From Paragordius varius (taxonomy: Eukaryota > Nematomorpha): DNA of 64,000 bases. The notes under the pieces were generated by a model, which was given only the letters and a program-made list of their open reading frames with translations, was not told the origin of the DNA and did no database searches. The stretch covers positions 2,914,001-2,978,000 of the forward strand of contig OZ176057.1 in NCBI GenBank assembly GCA_964247055.1. The letters run 5' to 3'. Within the stretch, counting starts at the first letter, position 1. Every line of letters starts with the position of its first letter. This document shows, one piece after another, positions 11,180-22,300 of this stretch. The translations under genes were made by a program, and so were the position numbers.

Positions 11180-12755
11180 CCTTTTTTCAGGGCGTAAATC
11201 TTTACTTAGCGACTTATTGAATAACCTCCTATACTAAAATATTTGTTTTTTAAGGGGTAATAAATATTTTAGGTCCTTATTGAACTCACATAGTCTCATA
11301 GTTTTTCTGAAATTTGGCTCCAAGGGCATGCTGTATCGATATAGGGACTAAGTTTTTGGGGGGTAGCCCACTAACCAAGGGCGAAACAAAACGGTGGAAT
11401 AAAATTTTTGGCTTAATTTGGGTAATACCTAGAATCATGATTGATTTCATATGCTCTCGTGGGATTTTAGAAAAATTGCCTCAAAACCAAAAATTCAACC
11501 TATGGTGGCGCATTTTTTGGGGCATAAAGGCCCCAAAACGGCTAATAAAAAAAGGCTGACCTTAATTTTTACCTAATTACGGGTATTTCAAACTTTAATG
11601 AGCTCATATGGATTCATAAATTTGTCCAAAACAACGCAGTTTCTATATAGTGGCGCATTTGGCGGATAGCTCCTTACTAAGGGGTAGGTATAAAGAAAGC
11701 GTTGGGTAAAACTTTTGCCTTTATATGAAAAACATCTGGAATTATCATGAATTCCATATGTTCCTATAAGTTCTTAGAAATATTGCTTCAAAATTAAAAA
11801 ATGTTCTATGGCAGCGCATTTTTCAGGTCGTAAAGGTAAAACGGCTAATTTGAAAAAACCGCTGACTAAAATTTTTGCCTCTTTACGGTTAATATTTCAG
11901 GCTCTTATTAAACTTATATGTGATAAGTTTTCTGAAAATTAACTCCTAAACAACGCAATTTCGATATGGTGGCGCAGTTTTAGGTACAAAAGAAGCGCTT
12001 GATTAAAATTTTTGCCTTTTTACGGAGAATACCTGGAATTATGATTGATTCCATATTCTCTCATTAGTTTTTGGAAAAATTGCCTCAAAACTGAAAACTC
12101 ATTCTATGGTGGCGCATTTTTCAGGGCGTGAAGGGAATTAACGACTGATTTTAAAAAACCTGACGTAAATTTTTGGTATATTTTAAGCACCTATTTAACT
12201 CATATGGCCTGATAGGTTTTCTGAAATTTAGCCCCAATGGCACGCTATTTCAATATGACGCCGCAGTTTTTAGCGGGTATCTGTTTACCCAGCAGTTAAT
12301 ATAAAAAAATGCACGACTAATTTTGCCTTTTAACAGGGATTACCTGGAATCTTCATTAAATTTTTACAGTCTCATACCTTGGGCGAAAATTAGATTTAAA
12401 AAATTATTTTTGTGGAATTGGTTTTTTGAAAAAATGCATTTTACGGGGGTAGCGGGTAAAAAAGGCGAGCCGACTATGTTTGGCGCAATTGAAAAAAAGT
12501 AAAAAAAATTATATTTGAAATCAAATGGTCCAGCACGTTTTCCTGAAAATTGTCTCAAAGACACGAAAAAAACTGTTTTTACACGGTGTGGGCTCGAATT
12601 GGGGGCCTATTACAAAAAAGAGCCAATCTATTGTCTAAGCATTCATTAATCATTATATTTTTTCGACATTTGGATTTGAATGGGTTAATCGGTTTTCCGG
12701 AAACTGATCACAACGCCAGGATTTTCCATTTATATATATATATAAATATACATGA
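11180..12755 (-). mobile_element. Helitron copy H5 with internal tandem modules
   Basis: Read on the minus strand it begins A|TCATGTATATTTATATATAT (12755 downwards) and ataaatggaaaatcc, the family's 5' end. The interior has repeated modules of roughly 200-400 nt, each with elements such as tttttgcctttttacgg, gaatacctggaat, atggtggcgcatttt and attccatatgctctc. The homology stops near 11180, so the 3' end is missing here or displaced to 9113. Confidence 0.65.
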
Positions 12756-15072
12756 TATTATATTACATGATTAAATAAATTTTAGTTTGAATAAAGCAAA
12801 GACATTTAATTGAGAAGATACAATCAAACACATTGATTTCAGATTTATTAATTTTTGACTTAATAAAACTTGGCATAAGTAGGGATATTATAGACACAAA
12901 GGTATATAAAGGTCGAAACACATACGTATGGAGTAAAACAATATTAGTCCATAAAAGAATAAAAAATGTTATTTTAAAAGACAAGGGGATATTATGGATA
13001 TGTATACAACTAGGCTTGTTTTTTTAAAAAAAACATTTTTTTATTCTTTTTTGCACTAATATTGTTTTATGCCATACACTACTGTAATGCAAATCTGTTC
13101 TATAAATAAATATTTAAATAAAATTCTATATGTTAATTATAATAGACGTAACTGGAAGGATGTAATTATTATTGTACTTCGAAAATTAATATTATAAAAA
13201 TATTAAATTTATTTATAAACGCCTAAAACATTTATTGATTAATAATCATGGAGATTATATCGTGACGGAATTTCTAATTTATTCCAGTTTTAGGACAATA
13301 AAATAATATTAAATTTAATAGATATTCTGTGACCTTCGAAAAATGTGAAATGTGGGCCACTTTTTAAGCTATATATGGGCTTCGCATTAAATTAATCAAA
13401 GTGTTGTACACCCTTGAGACTTCATTTTTGTGAGTTTTTGGGGTATAAATATTTACCCGAGACCTAAAGGTAGTAATCAAATTTCTGTTTAAAAAGTTGT
13501 TTTATTTAAAACTTAATTGTTATAAAACTCTCTTATTCTATATCAAATAAAAATAACTTATTATTTACAGTCTTTTGAATTCTAGAGCATATTATAGTAG
13601 CCTTAAAACAAGATTAAAACGAGCAGCTGATACCCAAATGGATAATAAATATTTGCTGGTATATTGTAATTCAAAAGAGAAAGTTAATTATTTACTTTCC
13701 AACCATTAATCATTTGCTTATTGTATTAACAATTGAAGATTTAAAGAAATAAAGAGTGGAAATAAGTTTGAGAGAAGATTTTTTTATTACATTTTTAAAA
13801 AAAATTCCTTTGCATCATGTGCCTAAAAGGCTAAAAAAACATATTTTTAATTTTGGCCCATGGTAAAAATATTTTTCAAGATATTTAAATTTTGAATGTT
13901 CCTGGGATATAAAACTACCCCAAAAGGTCATGAATTGTTAAAATGATGTATGAAAATTATGTTTCGATTAATAATATTGAATGTTTTCTATATTTTTATA
14001 GATACTGATAAATATTTGAAATGATGGCAGATATTAAAAATCGCGATATTTTTAGAGCTAAAATAGCACTTTTATTTTTGGAATTATTTAAAGTAAAGTC
14101 CTGCATTATCGTTAGCATTTTCTTCTAAACCTGCTATTAATTACAAACTCCCAATGTTATCTACTAAAAGTAATATCATTTTGGTGTGGCTTCAATGGTA
14201 GATTTTATTAAATTTTTTATCACTCATTAAACCCTTAAAATTATTTCATTTTCAACATATGGCCCATAAATTCCCCCACATTCCATTATTCAGCTAAATC
14301 ACTTAACTAATCATTAACGGCTATACCAATTAAATCATTTTATATACATTTTTTAGGTTTCACTCCATATAAAATGAGAACCAATAAAAAAATTATTTCA
14401 CCCAATATGGTCCTAGCTTAGCGTTAAGGAAAAGATATGCCCACATTTTTATATTTACTAAACATTTACGCGTCCATTCTTATTCGCAAAATTTCAAGGT
14501 TCAGTTGAAGGCTTAATCAAGATTTTTGCGTTAAAATTAATCTAAATTGTAAAAATTTAAGGCGCTTTAATGAGGAATATTTTAGGTGCCGAAAATAATA
14601 TTTTATTCCGAACAAATTATCGTTTTGACCAACTCTTTTTATAAATTAATTATTTGACAAAAACTATTTTGGCATTGGTGTATTAGTTAAAAAAAAAAAA
14701 TATTTGAATGGCGTTGTACGTTTTTTTAAAATGTATCTTAAAGCCAACATATAATATTTTTTAATGTGTATACAATAATGATAAACTTTATTAGCATATA
14801 TTATTGATATACATAAAATGGAAAATTGAAAAGAATTAATTTTAAATACAATATTAAACTTGAATAGATTTCAAGGTTAATATGTTTTTCATGAATTATA
14901 ATTACAATATTTTAACATTAAACAATTACCTATATACGTATATATGTATATATATAATATATATATTATAAAATAATTTTATGTAAATTGTAAAATATAT
15001 ATAAGTTCCAAAGCACAGAGAATGAGAGGGTTAATTGATTTGGACGACCCTATGATGACACTCAAAAATTTT
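12756..15072. other. No gene recognised; AT-rich intergenic sequence
   Basis: Overlapping short frames on both strands at 12763-13027 have no domain. The second copy of the 27 nt stem-loop motif lies at 13902-13928, in a block that shares short stretches (gaagattttt, cctaaaaggc) with 3180-3303. No promoter, RNA gene or exon could be supported. Confidence 0.45.
13902..13928. repeat. 27 nt stem-loop motif, copy 2
   Basis: CTGGGATATAAAACTACCCC followed by AAAAGGT; one substitution from the copy at 3277, turning one stem pair into a mismatch. Confidence 0.6.
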
Positions 15073-15080
15073 TATATAAG
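15073..15080 (+). promoter_or_regulatory. TATA box of the secreted Arg/Tyr/Gly-rich gene
   Basis: TATATAAG lies about 80 nt before the ATG at 15157, leaving room for a start of transcription near 15105 and a 5' UTR of about 50 nt. In AT-rich DNA such a match is weak alone; its placement ahead of a signal-peptide exon gives it some weight. Confidence 0.4.
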
Positions 15081-15156
15081 GGTGCAAAAAAAAGATTAGT
15101 CTACATTTTAATTTTATCGCACTCGATTTTATAATCCCCCACCACCACATATCAAT

Positions 15157-18100
15157 ATGAATTTGTTTGGAAAAGGATTATTAATGGTAAATTGTTTTGA
15201 TTAAATGTTTCATAAAATAGATGGCATAATTATTTTGTATGTAAAATTATTTATTATTTATAAGGATTAAATTTTATTAAATTTATTTTCTAAGAAATAA
15301 TAGTGTAGAACATGGCCAAGTAAAAAAAATAAATAACAAATTAAATAATCAGACCATATTTTTTTGAGATAAATAATGATTTCTACCAATTGCCTGCTCA
15401 GGGCTGACAGTGATGAATTGTACTTAATGTACAATAATTTTTGACACCCTTTGTCACCTTTATTGTAATTTAAGTTAAAAGTTAACCTCTCCATTCTTAT
15501 TACACATAAAATATTTTGTTTTAAAGCGCTACCCATAATAAACATTGTTGAATAGCCGATCTCAAACTCCAAATGATAGTTTCATATCCCCCCTAATTTT
15601 ATACCAAAATTCCAACTTTATCAATGATTTTGTAATCTAATAAAATTGGGTCAGTAATAAAAAAAGTTTCACACATATTGTGATTAAAAATTGGAACCGA
15701 TCGGAATAATAATTTTGATTATTAAGATCCCGGCATTTTTTGTTCCAAGTTAGAGCTATTCACCTACGGTTTCTCACAAAAGAAGTTTTGATTCTTACAA
15801 TAATTCCGATTCCTTTAATACGCAAAATATTACAAATTTTTATATCATTGCCGTGTCGAATAAATTAAATATAGTAAAAGGTAAACGAAAATTGAATAAC
15901 ATTTCTCTTAGAACGCTCCTTCCAACTAAAATTAAATTCAAAATGCATCTTAGTGCTAGTCTTTAACAGCCAATTCATATAATTACGTTGTGGCACTTTA
16001 TTAGCGTGAAGGGCCATATAAATGAGCAGACTCATATAGCTTAAAATTGGAAAATTAACCAGCTATGTGGCTCACAAACTTTAAAACTGAGAAAAAAACT
16101 ATGAGGAAAATATGCATTCGCCAAAGTTTTTTGTTAGGAATTATATATACCATTTATAATTCAAATTCACCCTAGAACAATTCAAATTCCTTAAACAATT
16201 CAAATTTACCCTCAAATAAAATATTTATTTTTTAAGATTAAAAATTACCTATGTTTTTAAAAATAAAATATTTTGTTTTAAATAAAATTAATATTGAAAA
16301 ATATTAAACTAAGCCATAAAGATATATTTCATATTAATAATGAGTTATATTAGTTTGAATATACATAATTTATTTTTAGGGTGAATTTTAGCGTTTGAAT
16401 TGTACGAGGGTAAATTTGAATTGTTGAAGGGTGAAGAACTGTAAATGGCATACATTGCCACATTCAAAGAGGCGAATTTAAATCGTCTAACTGACCCAAA
16501 TGTAAATTTAGTTATGTTGAAATGATATATTTTTTAGCTATATCAATTAAAATATTTAAAGCATTTCAATAATTCGATAATGATATATTTAAATACTGCT
16601 TCTTTCCTTTAAAATTATATGATATATATATAGCAGTTTCCAATCCCTAAAAATTTTCAAAAGGCCAAAAAAATATTTTTTGTCTAAAGTCCATAATACC
16701 GATAAAATTTTAACGCTGTATGACATATTTGCATATAATTATGCCCAAAACACAATATATGTATTACTTGTCTATGGGAAAGCGCTTCTAGGTCCGCGGT
16801 TTAGGTATCACTAACTCTCTCTATGTATATATAAATATATATACCGTTTTTTCATCTAAAGCAACTTTTTTTTAACCAAACGCAACATTTTTTCAAGTAA
16901 ACGCAGCATTTTTAGTTCTGTTTTATGTAAAATGTTGTGTTTACAGCAAAATATTTGCTTATCGTTGAAAACAGGTTGTCTTTACTTAATTAAATGTTGC
17001 GTTTGGTTGTGTTATCTTTTAAGATAAAGGGATAATATAAGTAATGTGAAATGAACTGAACTATTTATTTGGTTTTTTAAGGTGTATATATAGCAATTTT
17101 AACTGTCCATGATTTACATTATATCAATAAAATTTCAAGTAACAAAGGTTATATATTTACATATAACACAAAAAATATAAAAAATAATACAATTCAAATA
17201 ACGGTGAAAGTTATGATATGTATTTCACATTTGCATGTAACACAGAAAAATATGATATAAAAATAAAGTATATCTTTCAGATTTGCATAACATCACTTCC
17301 CCCTTAAGAGAACCCGACCGGCTTCCGCCGAATTCTCTCGGGGTAACGACGCTCGTGCGGATTTTCATTTATATTGTCATTAATGCTATTGTTATTATTA
17401 TCAATAATGTTACCATTAATATTAGTGTTATTGTCGTGATCATTATCATTACTATTGTTTGAGTGACCGGTGTCGTGGGTGTGTCGACGAATCTTAGTTT
17501 GAAAGATAACATCTCATGTTATGTGTGTCGACGTGTTTCATTTGATCTCTGCCTGCCACCCTAGACCATTCCTTTGAAACTGGTCCAGGCGCACTAATAT
17601 ACTATGGGCGCTGTAACGAATCTAAACAGTGTCCTTTTGTAACTGACACATCCTCTTATTGTTGAAATCGTCGAGGTGTAGCTTTAACTCGGCCTGGGGA
17701 GGTAGGCGTCTTACCGATCAATCTTATTACAAGTTTGTCCGCGCCAATCTTACTTACCCATCCATCAATTGTTGAATGATGTGGGAGTCCTCCCCAGCCA
17801 TTTGTTGATAATGATTTCAAAGTTTCTATAGATTATTAGCCCGTTCGCTTTCAGTGCAATGGCGGTTGAACATTTTTTTGGATCTACATTAGCGAAGTGG
17901 TTGGGTTTTCCACATTTGCAATTGCGGTTCCAGGCGGGACATTTGTTTGGCCCATGAACACTCCCATAACCCTTGCGCGAATGTGTCAGAGGTTGATTGT
18001 TGTGATCGAAAAATTATTACCATTGTTCTAATTGGTATTATCATTAAATTTTTTACTGGACATGCTGGTAATATTGGCAATTGACATTGTCATGGTTGTG

Positions 18101-18784
18101 GAACTTTGGACTCTAACTCCCTATCCGAGTTTGGAACCCGGAGGTTCCACTGTTGTGTTAGATTAGTTGTTAGATTAGTTCGATACTCGTCTTGGCCACC
18201 AGTTGTTATCTTTTAAGATAAGGGGATAATATAAGTAATGTGAAATGAACTGAACTATTTATTTGGTTTTTTAAGGTGTATATATAGCAATTTTAACTGT
18301 CCATGATTTGCATTATATCAATAAAATTTCAAGTAACAAAGGTTATATATTTACATATAACACAAAAAATATAAAAAATAATACAATTCAAATAACGGTG
18401 AAAGTTATGATATGTATTTCACATTTGCATGTAACACAGAAAAATATGATATAAAAATAAAGTATATCTTTCAGATTTGCATAACAGGTTGAAACAGTGT
18501 GTTGTTTTTATTGACTGAAAAATGGTATATATATAATTTATTAGCTTATGGTTGTCATTTTGGCCGTCAACATGTTCAAGAGTTACAGTGCCGAGGAAGA
18601 GGAGGATGACGAGCAATATCGCGGGGATTTTAATCGACAAGTGCGTTATGAAAGGACAGGCGATGGGTTTAACCGACAGGTCCGATATGACAGGGGTAGT
18701 AGATATAGAAATGAAAGATACGGTGGAATTGATGGTCGACAACGATATGGTGGCCAACGTTATGGGCGCTATGATCGACTTTAA
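15157..18784 (+). CDS. Small secreted protein: signal peptide, acidic stretch, Arg/Tyr/Gly-rich tail
   Basis: Exon 1 (15157-15186, 30 nt) encodes MNLFGKGLLM and ends at gtaaat. Exon 2 (18545-18784) follows ttattag. They join in phase 0 to give MNLFGKGLLMLMVVILAVN, a clear signal peptide with likely cleavage near KSYSA, then EEEEDDEQ. The remainder is rich in Arg, Tyr and Gly: the unit FNRQVRY(E/D)R occurs twice, then RYGG, QRYGG and RYGRYDRL before TAA. About 89 residues. I do not know the family; low-complexity secreted proteins of this kind may be matrix, adhesive or antimicrobial, but nothing here decides. The intron of about 3.4 kb holds several transposons, including one that ends 18 nt before exon 2. 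Overlapping frames on both strands (18552-18812, 18757-18419) are shadows of the repeats. Confidence 0.68.
16149..16449. mobile_element. MITE family B, near-complete copy
   Basis: The left arm is ACCATTTATAATTCAAATTC followed by accctagaacaattcaaat units. The right arm is the complement (agggtaaatttgaattgttg, gaactgtaaatggc). It is flanked by TA-rich sequence, consistent with a TA target. No reading frame. It lies in the intron of the Arg/Tyr/Gly-rich gene. Confidence 0.65.
17010..17292 (-). repeat. 3' LTR of the TRIM-like element
   Basis: 283 bp with TG...CA ends. It differs from 18204-18486 by very few substitutions (for example gataaaggg versus gataagggg, gatttacat versus gatttgcat). Confidence 0.85.
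18204..18486 (-). repeat. 5' LTR of the TRIM-like element
   Basis: Same length and ends as the other LTR; on the minus strand it is followed by the candidate primer-binding site. Confidence 0.85.
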
Positions 18785-18981
18785 GCTACAAAAACTCTAC
18801 ACATCCGACTAGCTTACACACTTTTTTTGGATGAATACACAAATTATAAACAATTAAACTTGATGATTACACTTGAGTATATGTCTTAAATATAAATGTA
18901 TATAAATGGAATTAATAATATATTTTTGATTTTACGTAATAAGTGAACACGCTGACACTTACAAGTGTATTTATACGGACT

Positions 18982-18987
18982 AATAAA
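18982..18987 (+). terminator. Polyadenylation signal AATAAA
   Basis: AATAAA about 200 nt after the stop codon of the Arg/Tyr/Gly-rich gene. The following 400 nt to the convergent antistasin-like gene at 19388 hold no recognised feature. Confidence 0.4.
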
Positions 18988-19387
18988 ATATTTCTTGGTT
19001 GAAATGTACATGAGTATTATGTCAATCTTTTCTAGTAAAAATATATGGTAAAAATTTAATATTTTTGAGCAAACTCTTAATAGTATAATGAAGGCGTATT
19101 AAACAAAAAATCTTCCCCCCCCCTTAAAAAAATGTTATCTGGTAGTTTAATTGTTGAAATGTTTAGCCTCCATTAAAATTTAATTTTCTCTAACATAACA
19201 AACTATCAATCGTTATTATATTGACATATAGTTATAAAAATTTGTCAAGATATAAGTATTTATAAGGAACTCACATATGGTCACAATGCAAAAATAATTA
19301 TTATTGATAAAATTCAAAAAAATTATTATAACACAAAATGAGACACGGAAATAGTTAAGAGGTTAATCCATCTCTATCTAATTTTAT

Positions 19388-22300
19388 TTATTGATATTCC
19401 AAATTTTTTTTCACTACTCCGTGTTGGTGTCCCTTCAATAGATTTGCACGTATTTTCTTTCGATGATTTCTTACATCATATTGGGCACTTTTTGGTTCTA
19501 AATCGATGGAAGTTGTTAAATTGTATACTTCTAATGAAAGTCTTGATGGAACATTTTTCAAATTTTCATTATTATCTCTATTATTATTATATTTACTGGT
19601 TGTGGCATCATTGTAAAATTCCTTATTAAATGCATCATTTTTGTCATTTATATTTTCTTTATTTTGAAAGTTTGGAGGTAATTCGGCATTGTTTTCCACA
19701 TTTTTGCTCCTTAGATCTCCGTTATCTACAAAAGATGTAATTATTATTTTGTAAAATAGCAGAAATATAAAAATAATAACTCTTGGCTTAAAATAACCAA
19801 ATTAATAATATTGTAAATTTTTTTAATGTCAGTCAAATGGAAATTAATTTAAAAAGATTTATAGGTTAAATCGGATCGATTATGGTTAATAGAATATTTC
19901 GGGTTGTTTAATACGTTTAATATTATTAATTATAGGCTATGCATACATATTTTGACGGATGAATAGAAAAAGAAAACGACATACATACTTAACAAGTTGT
20001 ATGATAAAACACAACGAAGTCTTAAGTTTTAAACTAATGGTTAAAGTCGAAAAAAAAACTTTGGGAAGAAATTTTATAAAACAACTAACGTAAATCTCGT
20101 GCTGCTACGCAGCACGAGGAAGTCCTTCGGACCTCTGGGGGGGCTAAAAATTATTTTTGTGGATTTTGTTTTTGAAAAAAATGGCATTTTACGGGGGTAG
20201 CGGGTAAAAACAGGGCCTATATCAAAAAAGTGAGTCGACTATGTTCGGCGCGATCAAAAATAAGTAAACAAAAATCGTATTTGAATTTGAATGGTCCAAC
20301 ACGTTCTCCGAAAAATTGTCTCAAAGACATGATTTCTGTGCTTCTGTTTTCAAAAAAAACCCGTTTTTTACACGGGGTGGGCCCGAACTGGGGGCCTAAA
20401 TTAAAAAAAAGGGCAAAGCTATTGTAGGGACATTTATTAATGATTATATTTTTTCGATATTTGGATTTAATTGGGTTCACCGGTTTTCCGGAAGCAGATC
20501 ACAAAGATACATGAGGAATCAGTTTTTAGCGGGTAACTCCTTATCCAGCAGCTATCATCAAAGAAACGCTTAAATAAAATTTTTGCCTTTTAACAGGGAA
20601 TACGTGGAATCCATATTGAATTTTTAAGGTCTCATACCTAGGGCGAAAAATAGATTTAAAAAATTATTTTTGTGGATTGTTTTTTGAAAAACATGGCATT
20701 TTACGGGGGGAGCGGGTAAAAAGAGGGCCTAAATTAAAAAAGCGAGACGACTATGTTCGGCGCAATCGAAAATAAGCAACAAAAATCATATTTGAAATTG
20801 AATGGTCCAACACGTTCTCCGGAAAATTGTCTCAAAGACACAAATTGTGTGGACTTCTGTTTTAAAAAAACGCGTTTTTTACACAGAGTGGGCCCGAACC
20901 GGGGGCCTATTTTAAAAAAAGGGCGAAGCTATTGTCGAGGCATTCATTTATGATTATATTTTTTCGATATTTGGATTTGAAAAGGTCTACCGGTTTTCCG
21001 GTAAAAGATCACAAAACTCAGCTATCATCAAAGAAACGCTTGACTAAAATTTTTGCCTTTTAACAGGGAATACGTGGAATCCATATTGAATTTTTAAGGT
21101 CTCATACTTAGGGTGAAAAATAGATTTAAAATTTTTGTGGACTTTGTTTTTTGAAAAAAATGGCATTTTACGGGGGGAGCGGGTAAAAAGAGGGCCTAAA
21201 TCAAAAAAGCGAGACGACTATGTTCGGTGCAATCGAAAATAAGTAACAAAAATCATATTTGAAATTGAATGGTCCAACACGTTCTCCGGAAAATTGTCTC
21301 AAAGGCACAATTTTTGTGGACTTCTGTTTTCAAAAAAAACCGTTTTTCACACGGGGTGGGCCCGAACTGGGGGCCTATTCCAAAAAAGGGCGAAGCTATT
21401 GTCAAGGCATTTATTAATGATTATATTTTTTCGAAATTTGGATTTGAATGGGTCTACCGGTTTTCCGGTACCAGATCACAAACGCGGCATTTTCCATTTT
21501 TATAAATATATAGATGATACCCTACAAACCTGGCACACCCTTCAAAAGCAGGCTCAAAACTATATATGATGATCTTACTGAGGCCAAACTAAAAATAGAA
21601 GATGCAGAAAATAGAAACAATTGGAAAGTGCAAAAAAACTTATCTCAAATCAGCTACCTTTAACTCTGAAGATCGACAGCTTTGATGATAATAATATATA
21701 TATATATATAGTGTCTATGGTAAATTACTTGATATTAAAGGTATTTATAATTTTGTGGCTGGAATAGCATCTATATACTTATATACATATAATATCGAGC
21801 ATTATTAAAGGCATCTCTATTCATGGTAGCTTATGAGATTTATGATTTTAGTTTCATTTTTGAAAATTTTGTATAATGGCTTAATTAATTATAAAAATTT
21901 TACATGGCAAGAGGCATATAGTTCTCATATATAACTACTGACATGTATGTTCTTTTTAGCCATTTTAATTACAACAGAGCCCTGTAATAATGCTTGTTAC
22001 TGATTAATATACATATTAATATAATATATATATATATATCACTGTGTGCAAAAAAAGAGGATTTTGATTTAACGAAAAACTTTTTTTTTCATGAGATAGC
22101 TTATAACCAGCGTATTCAATTGCCGCAAAAATTTTTATTTGTTGCCAACCTAGTTTTTGAAATATTGAGAGAAAATCGAAATCGGGCAAAATGTGAAAAT
22201 TAAGGATAATTCAAAAAATAATTATAAAATTTGAAATATTATGGTTTATTATCATTTTAGGAGATATTTTTAATGATAGCCTAAAATCATATAGTTGGGG

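Larger units (their letters stand above)
17010..18486 (-). mobile_element. Small non-autonomous LTR retrotransposon (TRIM-like) with gag remnant
   Basis: Two direct repeats of 283 bp, 17010-17292 and 18204-18486, start TGTTATC and end ATAACA and are nearly identical. The exact 5 bp target duplication ggttg flanks the element (17005-17009, 18487-18491). On the minus strand the right LTR is followed by AC and TGGTGGCCAAGACG, a candidate primer-binding site, and the left LTR is preceded by a purine run AAGGGGGAAGTGA. The 911 nt interior encodes a gag-type zinc knuckle on the minus strand (CPAWNRNCKCGKPNHFANV, about 17950-17880), with no protease, RT or integrase. High LTR identity suggests recent insertion. 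Confidence 0.88.
16843..18526. mobile_element. Palindromic MITE split by an LTR element
   Basis: Without the insertion at 17010-18486, the two halves form an imperfect hairpin of about 200 nt. accgttttttcatct and aaccaaacgcaacattt on the left pair with gactgaaaaatggt and aaatgttgcgtttggtt on the right. TATATATA flanks both ends, suggesting a TA target. The right end lies 18 nt before exon 2 at 18545, so the MITE borders the splice acceptor. Confidence 0.65.

Noticed and set aside
15267-15572. 101-codon minus-strand frame
   Set aside because: No domain, hydrophobic and Lys/Asn content follows the AT bias, and it lies in the intron of the plus-strand secreted gene.
18419-18757. 112-codon minus-strand frame opposite the Arg/Tyr/Gly-rich exon
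   Set aside because: Shadow of the repeated codons on the plus strand; it runs into the LTR.
22003-22203. Similar frames in 21994-22203 (+) and 23242-23140 (-) as a shared protein
   Set aside because: Both are the two arms of the same foldback element; the similarity is due to the inverted repeat.
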